64,000 nt of DNA. Source: Nageia nagi. Taxonomy: Eukaryota > Pinophyta. The position numbers and the translations under genes were made by a program. Each line of letters starts with the position of its first letter. Positions within the stretch are counted from its first letter, which is position 1. This document shows, piece by piece, positions 1-11,555 of this stretch. Under the pieces are notes generated by a model, which worked only from the letters and a program-made list of their open reading frames with translations, did not search any database and was not told the origin of the DNA. Location: positions 15,810,001 to 15,874,000 of the forward strand of contig JBITNC010000001.1 of the NCBI GenBank assembly GCA_050084985.1. Reading direction: 5' to 3'.

Positions 1-470
1 GCAAGGGGAAAGATTCTTCACAAAATTGGACATGAGGAGTGAATATCACCAAGTTAGAATCAAGGAGGAGAACATTTGGAAGACTACTTTCAAGACAAGA
101 CAAGGCCAATTTGAATGGTTTGTTTTTCCATTTGGTTTATGCAATGCACCCGGCACTTTCATGAGGGTAATGAATGATGTACTTTATCCATTTATTGATT
201 CTTTTATTGTTGTACACTTAGATGATATTCTTATTTATAGTTTTACTTGGAAAAAATATGTTGTACATATTAGACAAGTGTTTCAAACTTTGCATAGGGA
301 TAAGTTATTATTGAAACATTCAAAATGTGAGTTTGGAAAAGAGTCTTTAGTGTATTTGGGCCATGTTATTGGTCATGGACAACTTAAGATAGACCCTAGT
401 AAAGTAAGTGCTATAGTATATTGGCCAAGGTCATCTAATGTAACTGAAGTGAGGAGTTCTTAGGTGTTGT
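1..470 (+). pseudogene. Ty3/gypsy reverse transcriptase fragment
   Basis: The open frame at 26-463 reads as the palm of a retroelement reverse transcriptase. It has the fingers/palm block SEYHQVRIKEEN, the FPFGLCNAPGTF block and the catalytic box HLDDILIYS, where the family normally has YLDD or YVDD. It continues to LGHVIGHG, typical of the thumb-proximal region. The frame ends in a stop at about 461-463, and the homologous reading resumes in another frame as VVQYLKKFI. This is a decayed copy, truncated at the left by the window edge. Confidence 0.88.
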
Positions 471-1060
471 CCAATATTTGAAAAAGTTTATTATTGATTT
501 TTCTCATATTGCTTCACCTTTACATGTTATAACTGATAAGAGGCAAGTTTTCCAATGAGGAAAACAACAAAAAATATTTTTTGACACTTTGAAGCAAAAG
601 ATTATTAGTGCACCTATGCTAGCACTTCCTGATTTGTACAAGCTATTTCAAGTGGATACTAATGCAAGTGACTATGCCATGAGAGTCATTTTGATGCAAG
701 AAAGTAAAGCAATTTGTTATCATTTTGAAAAGTTTAGTGGGGCTATTTTGAATTACCTACTTATGATAAGAAAATGTATGCATTGGTTCAAGCTATTAAA
801 AAATGAAAACATTACTTAATGGGAAAAAAAAATCATTCATACTGATCATCAACCATTAAAGTATTTACAAACTCAATCAAAATTGTAGTTAAGCACTATA
901 GATGGATGAGTTTTTTGCAATAATTTCATATAGTGATCAAGTATAAGAAAGGAACACATAATAAGGTTGCTGACATGCTTTCTAGACCACTTGTAACTAC
1001 AGATTTCACATTGTTGGCAGTGTGCAGTATTGATTATGGGTCATTAATGACTTGTAAATA
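471..1060 (+). pseudogene. Ty3/gypsy RNase H fragment
   Basis: This continues the reverse transcriptase above. The reading around 589-819 contains FQVDTNASDYAMRVILMQ, matching the DASDxAxGAVLxQ region of gypsy RNase H. Later pieces read TDHQPLKYL (about 840-865) and ADMLSRP (about 970-990), the two landmarks at the end of that domain. Several stops and frame changes interrupt it, so no functional enzyme is possible. Confidence 0.82.
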
Positions 1061-1259
1061 GAGTCCAATGAGTTCCCTCTCAGTGCTAAATTTTTTTCTT
1101 TTCTATATGAGTCATTTTCAGAGGCATATGTGCAGGATCCAAACTTCAGAGAGCTGTATGAGTAGTTATCTTCATCTATGTCCAAGTATAAGGGTTTGGA
1201 TGAATTTCATTTGCAAAATAGAGTTCTTTATAAATTTAATACATTATTTGTACCTATAG

Positions 1260-2570
1260 ATGAAATAATTGGACTGATCAGAGAAGCACATACTTCAAAG
1301 ATTGCAAGATATTTTGAGGTTGGAAAGATATTGTACAATTTGTAAAGGTATGTATATTGGCCAAAGATGTAAGATCAAGTTGCCAAGTACATAAGGGGGT
1401 GTTCTTTATGTTGCATTAGCAAGCCAAGTAATAAGAAATTGGGTTTGTATCAACCACTTCCAATACCTTCATGTCCATGGGAGTATATCTCAATAGATTT
1501 TGTGGGAGGATTGCCTATGAATAAGAAGGGTCATGACTATTTATTTGTTATGGATAGATTTAGCAAGATATGTATTGTGATTCCATGTAAAAAGACTATA
1601 ATAGTATAAAATACTGTAAATTTATTCTTTTCTCATGTTTGGGTTCATTTTGGATTGTCTAATTCCATTATTTTAGATAGATATAGTATATTTTTGGGCA
1701 AGTTTTGAACATGTTTGTGGGAAAAGATGGATACAAGGGTGAAGAGGAGTACTGTCTTTCATCCTCAAATGGATGGACAAATTGAGGTGGTGAATAGGAT
1801 AGTAGTTCAACTCTTGAAGGGTTATTGTGGCAAGCATTCTAAGTCTTAGGATGAACATCTTGAATATATCCAACATGCATACAATAGAGAAATTCATTCT
1901 TCCATTAATAAGAGTCCTTTTGATACTTATTTGGGTTATTTACCACCTTCACCTTTTGATTGTGTGTTTGGGCAGCAAAAGGATGAAAAATATTCACTTG
2001 AGAAAGAGGAAAAGCAAGCTAAAAAATTTGTTGAAAAGATTAGGCAAATTCATTTGAAAGTCCAAGAGCAACTTGAGACAAGCCAAGCCAAGTACAAGAT
2101 GATACATGACAAATATAGAGTTGACCATAAGTTTCATGTGAGAGACCTTGTTTGGTTACATCTTAGCAAGGAGAGGTTGCAAGGACCAACCAAAAATTTG
2201 AAAACTATAAGGTATGGACTGTTTGAGATTATGGAGCAAGTAAGTGGGAATGCATTTAGATTGAATCTACCAAAATATATGAACGTCTATTTAGTTGTGA
2301 ATATTGATCATTTGAAATTGTATGAGCCATTTATGTTGATTGAAGATAAAGCAAGTTTAGATCATATATTTCCATCTCTTGATAACTTAACTCCTAATAC
2401 TATGGATGAATTCAAGGAGGATTCCATATTACAAAAGAGGGTTCATGCTATAAGAAGAGGTGAGACGGAGTTGTAGTTGGTTGGATTGAAAGGATAGAAG
2501 CCTAATAAAACCAAGTGGATGAACAGGTCTAGAGTTAGGGAGTTGTATCCTCAACTTTGCATTTGTGCGA
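1260..2570 (+). pseudogene. Ty3/gypsy integrase fragment with chromodomain-like tail
   Basis: A zinc-binding HHCC-like stretch lies at about 1285-1425 and ends in RGCSLCCISK. It is followed by the core start PLPIPSCPWEYISIDFVGGL and FVMDRFSKI (about 1455-1570). The frame at 1931-2476 carries the integrase C-terminal segment, including VRDLVWLHLSKERL and VVNIDHLKLYEP. After one stop, WLVGLKG and KTKWMNRSRVRELYP resemble a chromodomain. Stops near 1375, 1608 and 1850 show decay. The catalytic triad is not readable in one frame. Confidence 0.82.
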
Positions 2571-2576
2571 CCAAAT

Positions 2577-3240
2577 GCTTCTCCATTCAGGTGTTAGGTT
2601 GTCTTTACAGGAGTAGTACTCATTCCAGAGGTATATGTTCTTGGAGATAGATCAAAGGCCAAAATTTGGAGTTTTTTGGTATTCAATTTTAGGCCACCAG
2701 TAGTGTGCAAAATGCTATTTTTAGGCTACTAACAACATGCATCTTAATGAGTTAGTAGGGGCATTTGAAGAGATAGTGGTATTTCGAGATACTAAGCGAT
2801 TCAGGTTCCTTGGATGATGTTTCAGAATGTTCTGAAGGCTTATTTAATGGTGTATCTTGTTCTAGATTCTCAATGAGAGAGGATTGTAGAGTTTTGGGAT
2901 TTTAGATTTATAATAGTTTAAAGGAAGGCCAAGAGTCATTCCAGAATTGTTGTAGTTCTGAGATTATTTCTTTTTACTATAGGAGATTGCACTAATTGTA
3001 GGAGATTGTATTGCTATTGTGTTGATGGTATTTCTCTATGCATGTAATATTGTAATGTTTGTAGACAACGAGAAGAGAAGTCTCCAATTCCATGCTAGAT
3101 TAGCCCACATTGGGTGAACCATGATAAATCATTATGTTGATCTTATTGTGTATTTGAAATTGCTAGTTTGTGTTTTACATTGTGCAATTTTCAAATTTAT
3201 ATGCAATTTGTATGATCTCATAATTGTGAATGTATTTTCG
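2577..3240 (+). other. Probable 3' LTR / untranslated tail of the first gypsy element
   Basis: No ORF is present. The stretch follows the end of pol and contains GTGAACC at 3113-3119 followed by a T-rich run, which resembles the R/U5 ends of many plant LTRs. No partner LTR is available in the window and no clean TG...CA boundary was found, so this remains a positional guess. Confidence 0.35.
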
Positions 3241-4770
3241 TTCGAATCTGTAAGTGAGGATCCAGGTATGCTATAAGCATCCGATGATTACAGATCGTGG
3301 AGGCATCTAAATCAAGTCTAGAGCGAAATACAAAGTCACAACCCCCCTCCCCCCCCAAAAAAAAAAGAAGAAGCACAAAGTCAAGCCTTTGGAGCAAGGA
3401 CATGAGTCACTTAGATATAATTTTTGATGTCAGTTTATTGTTTTCTCTTGTACATCTTATGTTGGGGTATAACAAGCGCCACACTCAAATTTTGATATTT
3501 GTGATTGCTTTCAAGATATAATAGATTTTTTTTGGTACAAAGGGAATCGATTACATTACTTTCATTTTCTACTACGGGTTAACAATTCAAATCTTTGCGG
3601 CATCTATTATAACCTCCCCAACATTGATAAATGTTAATTTGAAGTGACGTGGACCTCCACATGGTAGGATTTGGATCAAACATTGAAGTAGTTAATGGAC
3701 TCTAGTTCGTGCATATTCTCGTGCTCGCTGACTTGACCGTAGATATAATAAATTTTTTTACCAACTAAAAAAAATAATTCATGACAAAAAAATATTATAA
3801 AAATTTATCCTTTTCCTAATTACTTGAAACACGTGAACCATTATTCTACTTTAATTTTTTTTATATTTCAACAAAGAAGAAACATAAATAATTAAATATA
3901 ATCTTCACTAATTTTAATTATTTAATTTATGTATTTTAGTTTAATATCCTAATACAAAGATTACTAAATAAGTATTTAATTGTTTAATTAGTGAATCTAC
4001 CCTCTTGGAAAGAGAGTTCATATTGTAAATTTATGTTGTATAACTAAACTATAAAAACATCTCCTTGGAAAGTAATATATAAAAGAACCATTAAGAGTTC
4101 ATGCATTCAAGAGCCTTGATCCTTTGTTATAATCATTAAATTGTCTTTTGTCATCTTGTTGACTTATCATAGTTTCTATCACATATATTTCGTTATAAAC
4201 AATTTGTTCTCTTTATCCTTTTATCTACACATTTGAATACAATACATTCTCTTATCCTTCTCTATCTACATATTTCAAAGATTGCATCAAACCATAGTAC
4301 ATTTGTGGACATGATGACAACATTTTCCCATAATCATAACTTCAAACAAATCATAGAATCAAATCCCTTTATAAAATATATACAAAATTATCAAATATTT
4401 TTACAATTATCATCTTTATCATTTTCTTAGTCAAACTTCTTAGCTAATACGCTAGATCATTACCCTAAAGATTATTTCAAAGAAAAGATATTGGAGGCAT
4501 TTATGTCAAACTCAACTACTAAGGATCCTTCTCATCCTTTTTCTTTAATTACCTACATCACTCACTCTCTTTTTTCTCTGCCTGACCCATTTTTATAATT
4601 ACAGCTTCTTATTCTATTCCCTATTCCTCTTAAAAGTACATATTCTCCATCAAGGGAAATTTCCTTGCAGCTTCCTCTGTCCGTTTTTTTCTCAAATGAG
4701 CCTCCCTCGATAAGATCGATGACACACCAACCCATTTCTCTGCAACTTCCTCTCCACCCATCCTCTTCCA
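3241..4770. other. AT-rich intergenic DNA upstream of the CML gene
   Basis: Only short shadow ORFs are present. There is an A/C-rich low-complexity patch at about 3340-3375 and several A/T tracts at 3740-4080. No transposon or RNA gene was recognised. Confidence 0.6.
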
Positions 4771-4773
4771 AAT

Positions 4774-4781
4774 TATATATA
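4774..4781 (+). promoter_or_regulatory. Putative TATA box of the CML gene
   Basis: The motif TATATATA lies about 134 bases upstream of the CML start codon, at the edge of a C/T-rich stretch (4650-4770) of the kind often found in plant promoters and leaders. The spacing would give a 5' leader of roughly 100 bases. Position is the only support. Confidence 0.45.
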
Positions 4782-4914
4782 CCGACAGAACTCGCAAGCA
4801 GCATATACATCCATCCAAAGGTTTGGAAGAAAACCAGAAATGTTTTGGCATTTCAATAATGGTTTTCGAGAAATTTCTGGGTGTCGTGTGTAGATCGTGA
4901 TTTGAGGAGCACCC

Positions 4915-5619
4915 ATGGAGCTGCGCAAGCGAATCATGTCCTACGGGCGATCTCCGTCAAATGGCGGAGACAGAAAAATCGAAATCCCGTCGAAATGCCG
5001 TTCCCCTTCGAAATCTCCCCCGCTATTAAAATCTCCTTCCTCCTCCTCCTCCGGACGCTCCAGCCCGGGTTCGAAACCCGCCCGGTCCCTGAAGAACCTC
5101 TTCGGCCGGAAAAAGTCCCGGGGAGAGATCTCGTCGCCGGAATCCTCCGTCGGAAGAGGGGGAGGAAGCTCCCGTGAGGGCCGTCAAAAAGACGACGAGA
5201 TCCGCGAGTTGACGGAGGTGTTCCACCGTTTTGACGCCGACGGCGACGGCAAGATCTCGGCTGTGGAACTGCGCGCCGTCATGAGATCGCTCGGCGAGGA
5301 TCTGAGCGACGAGGAACTGACGGCCATGATCGTGGAGGCGGATTCGGACGGTGACGGGTCCATCAGTTTGACGGACTTCATCCGTCTAAATACGGAGATT
5401 GTTGAGGGCCATGACGCGGAGGGTGAGCTGATGGAGGCGTTTAGACTGTTGGACGTGGACAGGGAGGGCTGCATAACGCCCAAGGGGTTGCATCACATTT
5501 TGACGCGCTTGGGCGACAACACCACTTTGCACGACTGTCATTTGATGATCAAAACAGTTGATTCTGACGGTGATGGGGTCGTCAGTTTTGGGGAGTTCAA
5601 GCAAATGATGACGGCTTAG
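4915..5619 (+). CDS. Calmodulin-like EF-hand calcium sensor (CML), 234 aa
   Basis: This is an intronless ORF for a plant calmodulin-like calcium sensor. Residues 1-95 are basic and rich in Ser, Pro and Gly, and are probably disordered. The rest holds four EF-hands. Loops 107-118 (DADGDGKISAVE) and 216-227 (DSDGDGVVSFGE) are canonical. Loop 143-154 ends in Asp instead of the usual Glu, which is expected to alter Ca/Mg selectivity. Loop 180-191 (DVDREGCITPKG) has Arg at position 4 and Gly at position 12 and probably does not bind calcium. The start is chosen because ACCCATGGAG fits a good initiation context and is the first Met in frame. The gene is far richer in G+C and CpG than the flanking DNA. 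AATAAA directly after the stop (5621-5626) could serve in polyadenylation. The target protein cannot be predicted; no signal peptide or membrane segment is present. Confidence 0.93.
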   Translation: MELRKRIMSYGRSPSNGGDRKIEIPSKCRSPSKSPPLLKSPSSSSSGRSSPGSKPARSLKNLFGRKKSRGEISSPESSVGRGGGSSREGRQKDDEIRELTEVFHRFDADGDGKISAVELRAVMRSLGEDLSDEELTAMIVEADSDGDGSISLTDFIRLNTEIVEGHDAEGELMEAFRLLDVDREGCITPKGLHHILTRLGDNTTLHDCHLMIKTVDSDGDGVVSFGEFKQMMTA

Positions 5620-6124
5620 AAATAAATCGCATTAGATTTAAGAAGACGTTCAAAATATTTATTATCTTTATCTTATTATGAAAATTAAAATATGTATAAT
5701 TAAGGAAAATTTTAGAATATTAATCATATTTTCTTTCTTAGTATTCAAAAATTAGTCACCCTGGTCGTCATGGGTAAACAACTGGCTACCCAGACTACAA
5801 CTTCCAACGAGCAGGATTGTGTTTCTCTTTCCTTCCTTCCTTATCCGGTTGTTTGTTTGGAAAAGTAAAAAGTTTGTACTATATGTATATATTTTTTCAA
5901 ATGGAGATTGTGAGTCTGTTTATTGGTGTTACGTGGATGTATTTGTCATTGGACGGGGAATATTAGTCTGATTTTTAGATTTATTAGGTTCGATGTTGGA
6001 TAAGCATTATTAAAAAATATATATTTGATCATCTTAGTATATATTATTAGTCTAGTTATTTTAAATCTAATAATCTGTTATTTAGAAATTGCAAAAATTA
6101 AAATCTAATTAATTTTAGAAATCG

Positions 6125-6142
6125 ATACTAAAGAGATTTTAG
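6125..6142. repeat. SINE target-site duplication (left copy; right copy 6393-6410)
   Basis: ATACTAAAGAGATTTTAG at 6125-6142 recurs as ATACTAAAGAGATTATAG at 6393-6410. In segment B the same sequence occurs once (about 8948-8965), continuous with what follows the SINE here. Confidence 0.85.
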
Positions 6143-6392
6143 TTTCCAAGAGATCATCATGGTGGTAAAGTGATTCAAAATGATGGGAGGAGATCACAAG
6201 TTCGAATCCCTTCAATGGATCTTTGGTGGTGCTATTTGGCTTGCAATTTGGATGTGTTTCAGTTGCATTATGATTAGTTGTGGGACTTGACTAAAAAACC
6301 TTCTTTTGATTTACACTTAAGACTGTCTATTGCAAGCTCAGCATAACTTTGAGAGAACTAGTGGCTCTAGTTGAAACTCTCGTTATAAAAAA
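6143..6392 (+). mobile_element. tRNA-derived SINE with target-site duplication
   Basis: About 250 bases are inserted into repeat A. The left part carries a box A-like motif (TGGTAAAGTGA, 6163-6173) and, about 25 bases further on, a near-perfect box B (AGTTCGAATCC, 6199-6209), the internal RNA polymerase III promoter of tRNA-derived SINEs. The element ends in an A-rich tail before 6393. It is flanked by an 18-base direct repeat with one mismatch (6125-6142 and 6393-6410). Related segments B and C show the empty site. The 3' body was not matched to a named SINE family. Confidence 0.82.
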
Positions 6393-6704
6393 ATACTAAA
6401 GAGATTATAGAACTTAAAAGAATAGGAAAAAAATTAAAAACATGAAGAGATTAGTTTGTGTTAATGTATCATACCTTTTAACATAATCTCCTTTATAACT
6501 CTTCCAAACTAAAAGGAATAATTTATTTTATAAATGAAGATTTTATTACTAAGGTTCAAGCTAAGAAGCGAGAAAGGATGGGAAAATAGCATTCATAAGA
6601 AATTGAAGAGCCATAATCTTAGATAAAAAAGAAGAAGAACAAGAAGAATAGTAATCAAAGTTTAGGGTACCCCTTTGGAATAGCCAAGGCTCTTTATGGT
6701 GAAA

Positions 6705-7231
6705 GGAGATAAGGCTCCTTCACCAAGATCACCTTGAAGTATCCCTCTTCTTTACCACAAAGGAACTCATACTATAATAATACAAATACATTCACATTCA
6801 TCCACAAAATAACACAAGCAAGTATAGTGGTTCCTCTCAAGGTGAGAGTACTTCACTTTAAATCTAGAACTTTATTATTTCACAACAATTACAATGCTCT
6901 CTCATAACCTATCCTTTTACAACTAAGAGCTTAACTTTGCCTCTTACAAGTGTTATGAATTCATGAGAGGAGCCTCCTATTTATAGCACCAAACTTCCTC
7001 ATGGGCTCACCCTTTTACCCAAAGGATAATCTCAAAATCCAATGGACAAGTATGCCCCTTTTTAACCAACGGACAAACTTCTCCTTCAAGTGGATGAGGG
7101 TTACAACAAGTTGCATTTATTTTAATTTCTTAAATACTAAAAGGTATTTATAAATACTTTTAAGTATGTAGGTAAATTAATCTAAGTAAATCATAATTTA
7201 TATACCTACTAATGCATTACAAATTCTAACA
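6705..7231 (-). mobile_element. 3' LTR of a Ty1/copia element (minus strand)
   Basis: On the minus strand a purine-rich GAAGGGAGAG (7241-7232) is followed by TGTTAGAATTT, starting at 7231. This is the polypurine tract/LTR junction expected of a 3' LTR. A TATA box TATAAATA (minus, 6985-6978) lies inside, as in LTR promoters. The right limit on the minus strand is set at about 6705, where similarity to repeat segments B and C ends. The LTR has no partner in the window. Confidence 0.7.
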
Positions 7232-8106
7232 CTCTCCCTTCATGCAATATAGGGCAGAGAGTAGAGAAGATAGAGAGAGAGCTGTACATTTTGAGAAGTA
7301 GTCTTCAACAAGTTGAAATGATGAACCTCCATGATCTTGCATACTTGAAGTATTTAACCTGCAATCTCAAGAAATTTGCAAGCTACTCGAAGCTCATAAA
7401 TAAGATTAGTTAGATGCATCATACATTCATATCAACATAAGATAAATGAATCAAATAATGCCATCCATAAGTTGATCAAATGGTTCACTATAAGTTATCA
7501 TAAAGATCCCAAGCAAACTCATAGTCACTTGTTGTATAAGAAACATGTGTTGATCATCATTATCAAAAATTAAGATATATATCTAATTATGCACATACTA
7601 GCTCCGCACACATGCATAACTAAATAGTGCAAGAAGTGTACAAACAAGTTCATCACATGTGGATAACTAAACAATGCCAACATGCACATACTAGTTCTTC
7701 ACTCATGAAGAACTAAATACAAAAGTGTACACCAAGATCAACACTATACAATCAAAGGATCCTCATAGGAGTCACGTTTTCATCACAAAAAAAATGAATT
7801 CAACAAGAATTCAAACTCCACTCCTCCTTGAGGCAAACTTCACCAACCTGAGAGACCCCTAAAGCTTGTAGAACTAAGTGTATGAAAGGGGCTTAGTGAA
7901 CAAATTAGTGGAGTTTTTTTTTTATGGACAATACTAAAGCTACAAGGTGCATCTAGAAATTTCTCCCTGATGAAATGTGCTTAGATTTTGACATATTTTG
8001 TTCTCTAATGGAACATAGGGTTTTTAGCCAAACCAATGGTTGACTGAAGATATAAGAGATGGGCCAACCTTCTCATATCCAATTTCCTTCAGAATATTTT
8101 TGAGTC
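7232..8106 (-). pseudogene. Ty1/copia pol 3' end (RNase H) and untranslated tail
   Basis: Reading the minus strand from 8106, degraded RNase H landmarks of copia elements appear. One piece reads FHQGEIS at about 7975-7955, comparable with the HFxREK region. NLFTKPL at about 7900 corresponds to the conserved DIFTKPL at the end of copia pol. About 600 bases of non-coding DNA then lead to the polypurine tract. The element is cut off at 8106, where repeat segment B begins, so most of pol, gag and the 5' LTR are absent. Confidence 0.65.
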
Positions 8107-9419
8107 AAATCACCTTCTATTAGTAATAAATTATAGGTCTTAAGAAGGCTGGAACAAAAAAGAAAGGAGAAATCCCAAGGATTCTCTATCAATAAGATAA
8201 AGATCAAGATCATAACCACTTGATTTAAAGGTTCACATTTCCAATTTCTCTTTAATCTGTAAAGAGTTGTCATTGATTTTTATTTTCCTTGTGCAAGATT
8301 AATTAATTTTTAATCTTCTTGGCTTAATCATATTAAACTTTGATGTTTTTTTTTTTTAAATTCCTTTTACTTTTATTGAGTTTCACTATTAGTTTGTGTA
8401 AACCTTGAAAATTTACTTTAAAGAGTCTTAAAGAAAAATTAGAGCATAACATACAATATATTATAACATTTAACTCAAAACTCCTTATTCACTTACTAAT
8501 TTATTGACAAAATGAAGGTATTAGAATTAGACTAAAACATGTGGAAGAAGAATAAAACAAACTACAAGGAAGCCTTACAAAAATTAGAAGAAAATACTAA
8601 ATTAATGCACTTAAAAAAATCAAGAAATAACACTTAAAAATCGAAGTCGAAAACATATTTAAACATTCTTAAAAGTAATAAAAAACCTTCAACAAAGAAG
8701 TGAACTCTTAGACTCCCTTTGTCCCAACCTAAACCAAACACTTGACCAAACAAAACTTATGAGTAATATAACTACTAATATATTTCTTTTAGATGACATT
8801 TATTTTAAATCTTCTTCCATAAAGGATGAAATAATCAAAGCCTTCAACCAAACTATCTTTAAACTTAATAATAATTGGTCTAGATGAAATAAATTAAGAA
8901 GATACATTAGAAATTGGAAAATAAACTCCAACCAACTTTAGAAATCAATACTAAAGAGATTTTAGAAGTTGATAGAATAGGAAAAAAATTAAAAACATGA
9001 AGAGATTAGTTTGTATTGAGGTATCATCTACATTTTAAAATAATCTCCTTTATAACTATTCCAAACTAAAAGGAATAATTTTTTTATAAATGAAGATTTT
9101 ATTACTAAGGATCAAGCTAGGTTGTGTAAAGAAATACAAAAAATGAAAGAAGAAAAAAAGAATGGAATATAGCATTCATAAGAACTTGAAAAGTCATAAT
9201 ATTAGATTTAAAAAAATAGTAATCAAAGTTTAGGGTACTCCTTTGGAATAGCCAAGGCTCTCCATGGAGAAAAGGCTTTCAACTAAGTTGGATTCCAAAT
9301 AATATAGATGTAGTTTTTCTTACTGAAACTTAAGAACATGATGAGAATCAAATTTTGATATGGATGAATTTAATTTATTCTCCATTTCGGAACAAAAGGT
9401 AGGGAGATAGAGGCTAAGG
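8107..9419 (+). repeat. LINE-derived repeat segment B
   Basis: This 1.3-kb stretch is closely similar, in the same orientation, to 14697-16005 (segment C). Shared landmarks include AGGATTCTCTATCAA, TAAACCTTGAAAATTTACTT and the run around GAATAGCCAAGGCT. It is broken at 9419 by the LTR that begins at 9420. Where C continues into a LINE endonuclease, B stops. No intact ORF is present. Confidence 0.8.
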
Positions 9420-10350
9420 TGTAATGTACCTTTCTACGTTTATCCAATTTAGAATTCAATTCCACTATAATTATCGAATTAGGGCATTAATGAACATGCT
9501 CATAAATCATCCAAAATATACACTCAAACTAGAATGTAATAGTAGTAGCTAAATATGATATAAAGCGCTCATAACATGTGAATATGACCAAAACTAGGGC
9601 ACAAATAAGATTGAAGCATACCTAAAATATGTATCAACATTAATTCACATTCAAGAGCAATATAAGAGTCGAATATCAATAATAATGACCATAGGGCTAT
9701 TGTAAGCCTCTTACAAGTTCTAGGACCAAGCCCAAGACTTCAAATATGCTAAATATGGACTCCAAGGTGGTGCGCACTATTTCTAGTACCCCAAAGTGAT
9801 GCATAAGGTCTCCCAAGGTTTTACAAGGGTGGTGCAAGTCTCCAAGAACCTCCAAATATGCAACATAAGCTCCCAAATGGCAAGAATGGTGAATGTAAGT
9901 TGTAGAAGTGTAGATGAGCCATTTTTAGGCTAGGGAGTAGCCCTAAGCCCTAGAATATATAGAAGGGAAGCATCCCTAAGCTTCTAATGATCTAAGATCA
10001 GATGAATAAGATGATGTATTCAAGTGAAAAAATGTATTTCCTTTATAGTCTTTAAAACATGCGATTATAGCTTCCCAAGATGGTTGACTAAGGGGAAGTA
10101 ATATTAACATATTAAACTCACTTAAATTTCCCCAAACATGTCCAACAAGGTCAAGGGGAATTTATTACATTAAACGACCCCTTTTTCTTTACCAAATAAA
10201 CACTAATTATGCCCTTTACGTGGGTGCATCCTGGTATAAATTATTGAAGTACATAAATTGATAATTAAACACTCCTAAGCTAACTAGTAGATATCACAAT
10301 GAATAGGTATTAGGGGAGACCTTTAAATATCCCAAATTGGGTACATTACA
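9420..10350 (-). mobile_element. 931-bp LTR (3' LTR of a minus-strand gypsy element)
   Basis: The LTR has perfect 11-base inverted ends, TGTAATGTACC on the left and GGTACATTACA on the right. On the minus strand it is preceded by a purine-rich GAGGAGGGTGGACT (10364-10351), a good polypurine tract, so it is the 3' LTR of an element running right to left. No second copy of this LTR exists in the window. The element is broken at its gag end near 13860. Confidence 0.78.
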
Positions 10351-11555
10351 AGTCCACCCTCCTCAAATTGCTTACCCTTAAGTAATTTTAAACACATCCC
10401 AAAATGATGTTTGTCTCTTTGCCTTGTCTTCAAGTTTACCAAGTGATGCTTGGCCTCATAGTGGTTCTTCAAATATGCTAACAATCTATCTAAGAGGTCT
10501 TCAAAATAATCCCTTGATAATGTCAAGAGTATGTACTCATGGAGGCAGTTGTCCCAAAGCCTATAAGAAAGAAATGTTGTTTATGATGTAGATACATCCA
10601 CCTCTAACCCTGTATCATGTACAAAATCTGATAAAAAAGATTTATTGCCTTAAAAGTGTGGGAAATCATAGTTGTTGCATATGTGTGGATATTTTTCAAA
10701 TGCTTACCAAGTGCCTCTTCTTCATTTTGTCATGTCATTTTATCCCTATACTCACTAAAATGAATTTGGTAGGGTTGTTCCCAATTAGAACAAAGTGTAA
10801 ATTAATCAAAAGTGAGCTAATTTTTGAGTCCACAAACTCTATCTCTCTAATCATAGAAATCATCAAATTAATCTTCAAAATTGAATTGTACTTGATTGTG
10901 CCAAGTTCATCGAGGAATGGTTGCAACCTTGAATTTTTCTTGGTAATATCAAGATTCATACATGATGTTATATGAGTTATCATTGAGTGGACTCCTTATT
11001 GCTATTTTCCCCTTCTATTAATTCCTTGGAAAATGTCAAACCATATGGTCATATGGTGACATAATAAAAGTGTTTTGAGATATTAGTGTGTTTGGCTACC
11101 TAAAACTTAAGTGTGTATGCATCATAAACTTGTCCTTCTCCCTTGTAATCAAAAGTGTATATTTACTAGAAAGTGTACTATTTTTGTAGAAGTGAAAAAT
11201 AATGTTATACTTACTTAGAAACATAATATCTTGTTGCCCCAAATTTGAGCATATGTTACCCTCAATTGTATCCTTTGTAGGTGTGTGTAGCACTTCTTCA
11301 ATAGCAGCCAAGTTCATAAGAATTTCATAAAAATATGAGGTGATGTCTTGGTTGTTCCTTCCCTCTTGAAATGGCTTTGTTCCTTTTCTATGATGCCATC
11401 ACTGTTGTAAATTGTAAAAGTATTGTTGCCCCTATTTGGTGTATAGAGCCTTCCTTTTGTCAATTGTTACCACCTCATATATCCTAAACTTAATACACAT
11501 CCAAAGGGTGTAAATATGTTCAACAAATGTAATAAAAATTCGCTTAGTGGTTCTT

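Larger units (their letters stand above)
1..3240 (+). mobile_element. Ty3/gypsy LTR retrotransposon remnant (pol plus probable 3' LTR)
   Basis: The window opens inside the pol gene of a Ty3/gypsy element on the plus strand. Reading in order one finds reverse transcriptase, RNase H, integrase zinc-binding and core regions, and an integrase C-terminal/chromodomain-like tail, all broken by stops and frameshifts. The order RT-RNase H-integrase is diagnostic of Ty3/gypsy rather than copia. The 5' part (gag, protease, 5' LTR) lies outside the window. The 3' LTR limits could not be fixed. Confidence 0.85.
5725..6704 (+). repeat. LINE-derived repeat segment A (interrupted by a SINE)
   Basis: This segment begins about 105 bases after the CML stop codon. 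Its first part (5725-6060) matches 13890-14220. Its last part (6111-6142 and 6393-6704) matches the 3' ends of segments B (about 8905-9270) and C (about 15490-15860). Relative to C it lacks about 1.2 kb of the middle. The shared tail, with the phrase GAATAGCCAAGGCT, belongs to the start of a LINE endonuclease reading that is clearest in C. Confidence 0.75.

Noticed and set aside
5184-5483. A 99-codon minus-strand frame
   Set aside because: Shadow of the GC-rich CML coding sequence on the opposite strand.
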